From Saksenaea vasiformis B4078 (taxonomy: Eukaryota; Mucoromycota; Mucoromycetes; Mucorales; Saksenaeaceae): 19,662 nucleotides of DNA. The notes under the pieces were generated by a model. It made no database searches. It was not told the DNA's origin and worked only from the letters and a program-made list of their open reading frames with translations. Positions within the stretch are counted from its first letter, which is position 1. Each line of letters begins with the position of its first letter. Position numbers and translations under genes: made by a program. Where the stretch lies: NCBI GenBank assembly GCA_000697055.1, contig JNDT01001328.1:1-19662 (forward strand). Reading direction: 5' to 3'. Below are positions 18,647 through 19,662 of the stretch, piece after piece.

Positions 18647-19662
18647 TCTAAAGAGGATGCACTCGTGTTATTTAGAAAGGACTTTTTGAAGGAGATGACG
18701 TGTGATGCACGGACGCTCAAACTTTCGGACGTTCCAAGAGACGCGACCGTCTTCCATAGTCCAGGTACGGGGGATGTGGATGTGGGTGTGGGTGTGGATG
18801 CGGGTGGGGTGTCGGCGGGAGACAGATCTCTCCTTGGCTCTACTGGACTACGCTCCCTGACTGGTGCTTGGCCGGAAATGCTCCTATTTCGAATTGTCCA
18901 AGAGACAATGTTTCGGTTCTGTACTTATTAAAAAATACTGAGGCGTCCTGGTGCGTTTGGAAATGCAGAAAGCAACAACTCAACGGAGATGTTAACTAAT
19001 TGTAGCGGTACCTCAACAAAACAAAACTTACTTTTGCTGTACCTTTTTGGCGACATGCAGAAGACTCACTGGCTGCGAGTATCCGAGAATGAGGTCGAAT
19101 ACCTCTGCGTCCGTCATCAACTGCAGTTGTGGGCTAGTAATCATCACTTGATATTCGGTTTGTTACACCTGTTGCATCCGGCGGGTTCGTAGTCATGACG
19201 CTTTCAGTTCAAGTTTCTGACTGAAGCATGCACTAAAATGATGTTTGAATTTTAGATGACGCAGTTTTGACTGGACAATCGTTACGAATTCTCCAACGGG
19301 ACACTACAGCTTCCTCGGAATCAAAGGCTTCTCGAGATAAACGCCCCGTTTTCTTTCTGGAATACAGTCTGTTCGTGCTGACGGAGTGCTGTAAATGGTG
19401 GAATCCGGAAGTCGGAAGGATTTAAAGTTGAGAGCGTTTCAAGAAGATAAGATGCCTCGGGTGACAGAATACACAAAGTAGATGGCAATGTCAGATAGAA
19501 TATCTTTAGGAGAAGTGGAGTTTGTTAAAAGTAATGGTCAACATATGGCTTTACTGTTTTAAATGATAGGGATATGCTCAACAGTTTTGCATAAAATCCG
19601 CGTGATGGAGAGTGTCCCTAATAAGTCTATTCCGTTATATGAAACTTAATTTTTTTTTTTTT
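18647..19662. other. Right end of window: no recognisable gene; G-rich tract and terminal T run
   Basis: Short plus-strand frames (18665-18931 and 18989-19192) lack motifs; the first is driven by the G-rich tract. The sequence ends in a run of 14 T, whose context is cut off by the window edge. Confidence 0.4.
18769..18809 (+). repeat. G-rich imperfect GTGGGT/GTGGAT repeat with quadruplex potential
   Basis: Starts with five G and contains further GGG, GGG, GGG and GGGG runs with loops of 1 to about 10 nt on the plus strand. The complementary strand reads as alternating CCA/CAC units (Pro-His repeat if translated), in a short frame bounded by stops. Confidence 0.7.

Noticed and set aside
19608..19626. 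Sequence resembling the start of the 399-bp element's inverted repeat (AGTGTCCCTAA)
   Set aside because: Only about a dozen matching bases and no partner repeat or duplication in the window; consistent with chance.

Overview
The window looks like nuclear DNA of a filamentous or zygomycete-grade fungus, most plausibly Mucoromycota. The evidence is very short GT-AG introns (about 43-99 nt, several with CTAAC- or CTGAT-type branch sites), moderately AT-rich sequence with large spacers, a GDP-fucose-transporter-like gene (fucosylated walls are known in that group) and a fungal-type Fanzor gene. The lineage is an inference from gene content; no rRNA or marker gene is present.

Region 1 (1-4400) is a transposon graveyard. 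From about 3574 down to the left edge, on the minus strand, lies a large gene for a Fanzor protein, the eukaryotic relative of TnpB/Cas12 RNA-guided nucleases. All three RuvC motifs and the CxxC...CxxC zinc ribbon can still be read, but in several frames: the copy is broken by about six frameshifts, mostly in homopolymers, and by a 399-bp inverted-repeat element (663-1061) flanked by perfect 8-bp target-site duplications. A second, much shorter Fanzor tail fragment lies on the plus strand at about 3960-4110, followed by a small element (4257-4398) that has a homologue at 14496-14678. Both copies carry an intron-like core of exactly 66 nt.

Region 2 (4400-19662) is ordinary but gene-sparse chromosome. 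It has four intact multi-exon genes: an UNC93-like MFS membrane protein (5764-7213, minus), the ER lipid-homeostasis protein ARV1 (9246-10348, minus, six exons), a small CipC-like/DUF3759 protein (12783-13296, plus, five exons, start codon split by an intron) and a GDP-fucose-transporter-like SLC35C member (15802-17118, minus, six exons). Exon models were built by hand, and each gives a frame-consistent total length. These genes show no operon-like relation, as expected for a fungus. ARV1 and the SLC35C member both act in the early secretory pathway, but their proximity is probably coincidental.

The intergenic stretches of 1-2.5 kb hold a few weak coding candidates, a G-rich quadruplex-like tract (18769-18809) and short inverted repeats, but nothing else I can name. 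The intact frames of the neighbouring genes make it likely that the Fanzor frameshifts reflect real decay rather than poor sequence quality.
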